Assembly (NCBI GenBank): GCA_021205715.1
Contig: JAJPXA010000235.1
Span: forward strand, 1-7,272
Origin: Bacillota bacterium
Lineage (GTDB): Bacteria > Bacillota > Clostridia > UBA1381
Length of the DNA stretch: 7,272 nt
Direction of reading: 5' to 3'
Position 1 is the stretch's first letter. Each line of letters begins with the position of its first letter. The position numbers and the translations under genes were made by a program. Shown piece after piece: positions 6,645 to 7,272 of the stretch. Below the pieces are notes generated by a model, which did no database searches, had not been told where the DNA came from, and saw nothing but the letters and a program-made list of their open reading frames with translations.

Positions 6645-7247
6645 ATGTTTGGATTTTTAAAACGAAATAAAGAGGAGGAAGCACCGATGTATTTAATAGC
6701 GGGACTCGGAAATCCGGGAAAGCAATACGAAATGACCCGTCATAATATCGGCTTTCACACAATAGATTATATTGCCGAGCAGGCGGGGATAAATATAAAA
6801 AAGCTGAAGTTCAAGGGCTTGTACGGAGAGGGCAGAATCGCGGGTGAAAAGGTTTATCTTATAAAGCCGCAGACATATATGAATTTAAGCGGCGAGTGCG
6901 TCGGCGAGTTTGCGGCGTTTTATAAGATACCGCCCGAAAACATCATTGTGATAAACGATGATATATCTCTCGAAACCGGCAGAATACGCGTAAGAGCAAA
7001 GGGCAGCGCGGGCGGTCATAACGGCCTGAAGTCGATAATCGCGCATCTCGGAAGCGACGCGTTTTTGCGCGTTAAAATGGGCGTTGGCGCCAACAAGCGC
7101 GGCGATTTGGCGGACTATGTTTTGGGACGGTTTCCGAAAGAGGAAATCGAGATAATGGAAAAGGCGATAATAAACGCGGACGCGGCGGTTGAGAAAATCA
7201 TAAAAAACGGCGTTGAGGCGGCTATGAATAAATACAACGGGAAATGA
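6645..7247 (+). CDS. pth: Peptidyl-tRNA hydrolase Pth, with a possible short N-terminal extension
   Basis: Pth cleaves the ester bond of peptidyl-tRNAs that drop off ribosomes, freeing tRNA; it is usually essential. From 6645 the product has 200 residues; from the internal ATG at 6687 it has 186, the usual family length. Numbered from 6645, Asn23 (GLGNPG), catalytic His33 (TRHN), Asn80 (KPQTYMNLSG), Asp105 (INDDISL) and Asn126 (GGHNGL) match the E. coli active-site residues Asn10, His20, Asn68, Asp93 and Asn114. The extra 14 residues are hydrophobic, then basic, then acidic (MFGFLKRNKEEEAP). Both starts have SD sequences. The longer frame is given because a proper SD and ATG upstream are unlikely by chance, and I recall similar short extensions in some clostridial Pth proteins, which I could not check. 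The gene lies 74 nt after glmU. Function is certain; the start is about 55:45. Confidence 0.95.
   Translation: MFGFLKRNKEEEAPMYLIAGLGNPGKQYEMTRHNIGFHTIDYIAEQAGINIKKLKFKGLYGEGRIAGEKVYLIKPQTYMNLSGECVGEFAAFYKIPPENIIVINDDISLETGRIRVRAKGSAGGHNGLKSIIAHLGSDAFLRVKMGVGANKRGDLADYVLGRFPKEEIEIMEKAIINADAAVEKIIKNGVEAAMNKYNGK
6671..6679 (+). promoter_or_regulatory. Strong Shine-Dalgarno site before the internal, canonical start of pth
   Basis: AGAGGAGGA ends 7 nt before the ATG at 6687 and contains a perfect AGGAGG. It lies inside the longer reading frame, where it encodes part of a Glu triplet, so it may be a real ribosome binding site or a by-product of Glu codons. The Met at 6687 sits exactly where ordinary Pth proteins begin. 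Confidence 0.55.
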
Positions 7248-7272
7248 TTGAATTTTTAAGTCCCCGCAAAAG
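7244..7272 (+). CDS. Start of a downstream gene, cut by the window end (product not identifiable)
   Basis: An ATG at 7244 overlaps the pth stop as ATGA, the same 4-nt arrangement as between the DHH gene and truB. Nine codons are visible (MIEFLSPRK) before the window ends, with no stop. No strong SD is present (ACGGGA just upstream is weak), so translational coupling is likely if the gene is real. In Firmicutes pth is often followed by mfd, the transcription-repair coupling factor, but nine residues cannot confirm that. Confidence 0.5.

Noticed and set aside
1..7272. Similar A-rich strings at the two window ends (CCCGCAAAAAAG at base 1 and CCCCGCAAAAG at the end) as a direct repeat.
   Set aside because: The match is about ten low-complexity bases inside two coding frames, with no flanking element; chance explains it.
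1..7272. CRISPR arrays, tRNA/rRNA genes, riboswitches (including an FMN riboswitch near ribF), insertion sequences or phage genes.
   Set aside because: Tight coding with gaps of 2-74 nt leaves no room for them, and no repeats, transposase motifs or structured leader were found.

Overview
The window is a compact run of housekeeping genes, all on the + strand. It fits a bacterium of the Bacillota (Firmicutes), most likely class Clostridia. The order infB-rbfA-DHH phosphoesterase (nrnA type)-truB-ribF is the classic nusA/infB cluster of that phylum. The proteins are Firmicutes-like, Shine-Dalgarno sequences of the GGAG/AGGAGG type precede most genes, and base composition looks close to even, with many GCG and GGC codons. 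The genus cannot be told from the sequence; an uncultured gut-type clostridial lineage is a guess.

Layout. Bases 1-2064 hold the 3' part of infB, which is open from base 1, so its start lies upstream. rbfA (2067-2405) follows after 2 nt. The DHH phosphoesterase (2428-3384) follows after 22 nt and overlaps truB (3381-4256) by 4 nt. The bifunctional riboflavin kinase/FAD synthetase ribF (4273-5196, GTG start) and glmU (5212-6570) follow with 15-16 nt gaps. A 74-nt gap holding a clear stem-loop (6590-6608) separates glmU from pth (6645-7247). A further reading frame begins at 7244, overlapping the pth stop by 4 nt, and leaves the window after nine codons. No gene-free stretch exceeds 300 nt. No convincing promoter or strong intrinsic terminator was seen, so the region is probably transcribed as one unit from an upstream promoter.

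How the genes fit together. IF-2, RbfA, TruB and Pth all serve translation: initiation, 30S maturation, tRNA U55 modification and peptidyl-tRNA recycling. The DHH protein probably degrades nanoRNA and/or pAp. RibF makes FMN and FAD. GlmU makes UDP-GlcNAc for the cell wall. The unusual part of the order is that glmU and pth, usually found in a separate spoVG-glmU-prs-pth-mfd type cluster in Firmicutes, directly follow ribF.

I found no previously undescribed system. The points worth a second look are small: the infB/glmU-pth junction, two competing starts of pth, the stem-loop before pth, the altered HxGH motif of RibF, the altered, Cys-rich first motif of the DHH protein, the apparently SD-less truB start, a possible internal GTG start in infB, and the truncated downstream gene.
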